A stretch of DNA of 64,000 nucleotides from Streptomyces sp. Ncost-T10-10d (GTDB taxonomy: Bacteria > Actinomycetota > Actinomycetes > Streptomycetales > Streptomycetaceae). Under the pieces are notes generated by a model, which did no database searches, had not been told where the DNA came from, and was given only the letters and a program-made list of their open reading frames with translations. Location: positions 16,156 to 80,155 of the forward strand of contig NZ_FMDF01000030.1 of assembly GCF_900091955.1 (NCBI RefSeq), in the 5' to 3' direction. The position numbers and the translations under genes were made by a program. The first letter of the stretch is position 1. Every line of letters begins with the position of its first letter. Below are positions 63,890 through 64,000 of the stretch, piece by piece.

Positions 63890-64000
63890 TTACGGCGTGT
63901 CGCGTGCGAATCGGTCCGGGTCGTACACAGACCCGGCACGGAGCGCGCCGAACCACCACAGCGGCGTGCCGCGGACACAGCAGTGCCCCGTGTCCGGCGG
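63890..64000 (-). CDS. C-terminal end of an unknown protein, partial
   Basis: An open frame enters at the window edge and ends at TAA (63890-63892), 11 bases before the kinase start. Its 36 codons are mostly G/C-ending and include PLWWFGALRAGSVYDPDRF, which looks like real protein. If real, it would be in an operon with the kinase. No family can be named from this fragment, and it may be spurious. Confidence 0.4.
   Translation of the reverse strand, partial: PPDTGHCCVRGTPLWWFGALRAGSVYDPDRFARDTP

Overview
The window is chromosomal DNA of a Streptomyces or very close relative. GC is very high, nearly every codon ends in G or C, GTG/TTG starts and leaderless promoters are common, and the gene order from memory follows the conserved Streptomyces core around S. 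coelicolor metF, glkA, macRS and the qcr-cta cluster. No plasmid, phage, insertion sequence, tRNA, rRNA or CRISPR array was seen. Genes are tightly packed and almost all are housekeeping.

Layout. 1-7430: end of a CrtI-like oxidoreductase, a membrane protein with a Tyr/Gln-rich tail, metF, thiE, an Rv2175c-like DNA-binding protein, an NAD(P)/FAD oxidoreductase, a small hypothetical gene, then a TPP riboswitch driving thiO-thiS-thiG, with thiO frameshifted. 7552-12629: PASTA-domain Ser/Thr kinase, endonuclease IV, a His-rich DUF4396 protein behind a CsoR-like palindrome, a sulfite-oxidase-type enzyme, and bacterioferritin with its ferredoxin, the latter behind an iron box. 12799-18491: class II DAHP synthase, a trp leader and attenuator controlling a fused TrpE-TrpG, D-lactate dehydrogenase and phosphofructokinase. 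18635-23030: macS-macR with a PlsC-like acyltransferase, an esterase and an acidic membrane protein. 23073-28162: a minus-strand run of metallophosphoesterase, SRPBCC protein, ArsA-like ATPase, DUF5304, glucokinase and an EEP-fold hydrolase.

28258-41034: acyl-CoA ligase behind a long structured leader, PimB-like and GT87 glycosyltransferases, an HEXXH lipoprotein, two tandem NlpC/P60 hydrolases, an NYN-domain protein, a zinc ribbon, a frameshifted rhomboid protease, a stand-alone Lrp ligand-binding domain, and a class V aminotransferase behind a SAM-IV riboswitch. 41411-51923: trpD and the bc1-aa3 respiratory genes in two minus-strand units, ctaE-qcrC-qcrA-qcrB and ctaC-ctaD-ctaF, separated by a receiver-like protein and an L,D-transpeptidase. 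52195-64000: a cysteine desulfurase-TusA fusion, a PfkB kinase, a secreted/anchored protein, erpA, nadA, an RND permease, and a two-component system with the tail of one more gene at the edge.

The most striking theme is RNA-level control of biosynthesis: a TPP riboswitch, a trp attenuator with all alternative hairpins visible, a SAM-IV riboswitch, and a long unassigned leader before the acyl-CoA ligase. Two genes, thiO and the rhomboid, carry single-base frameshifts in GC runs, which may be sequencing errors.
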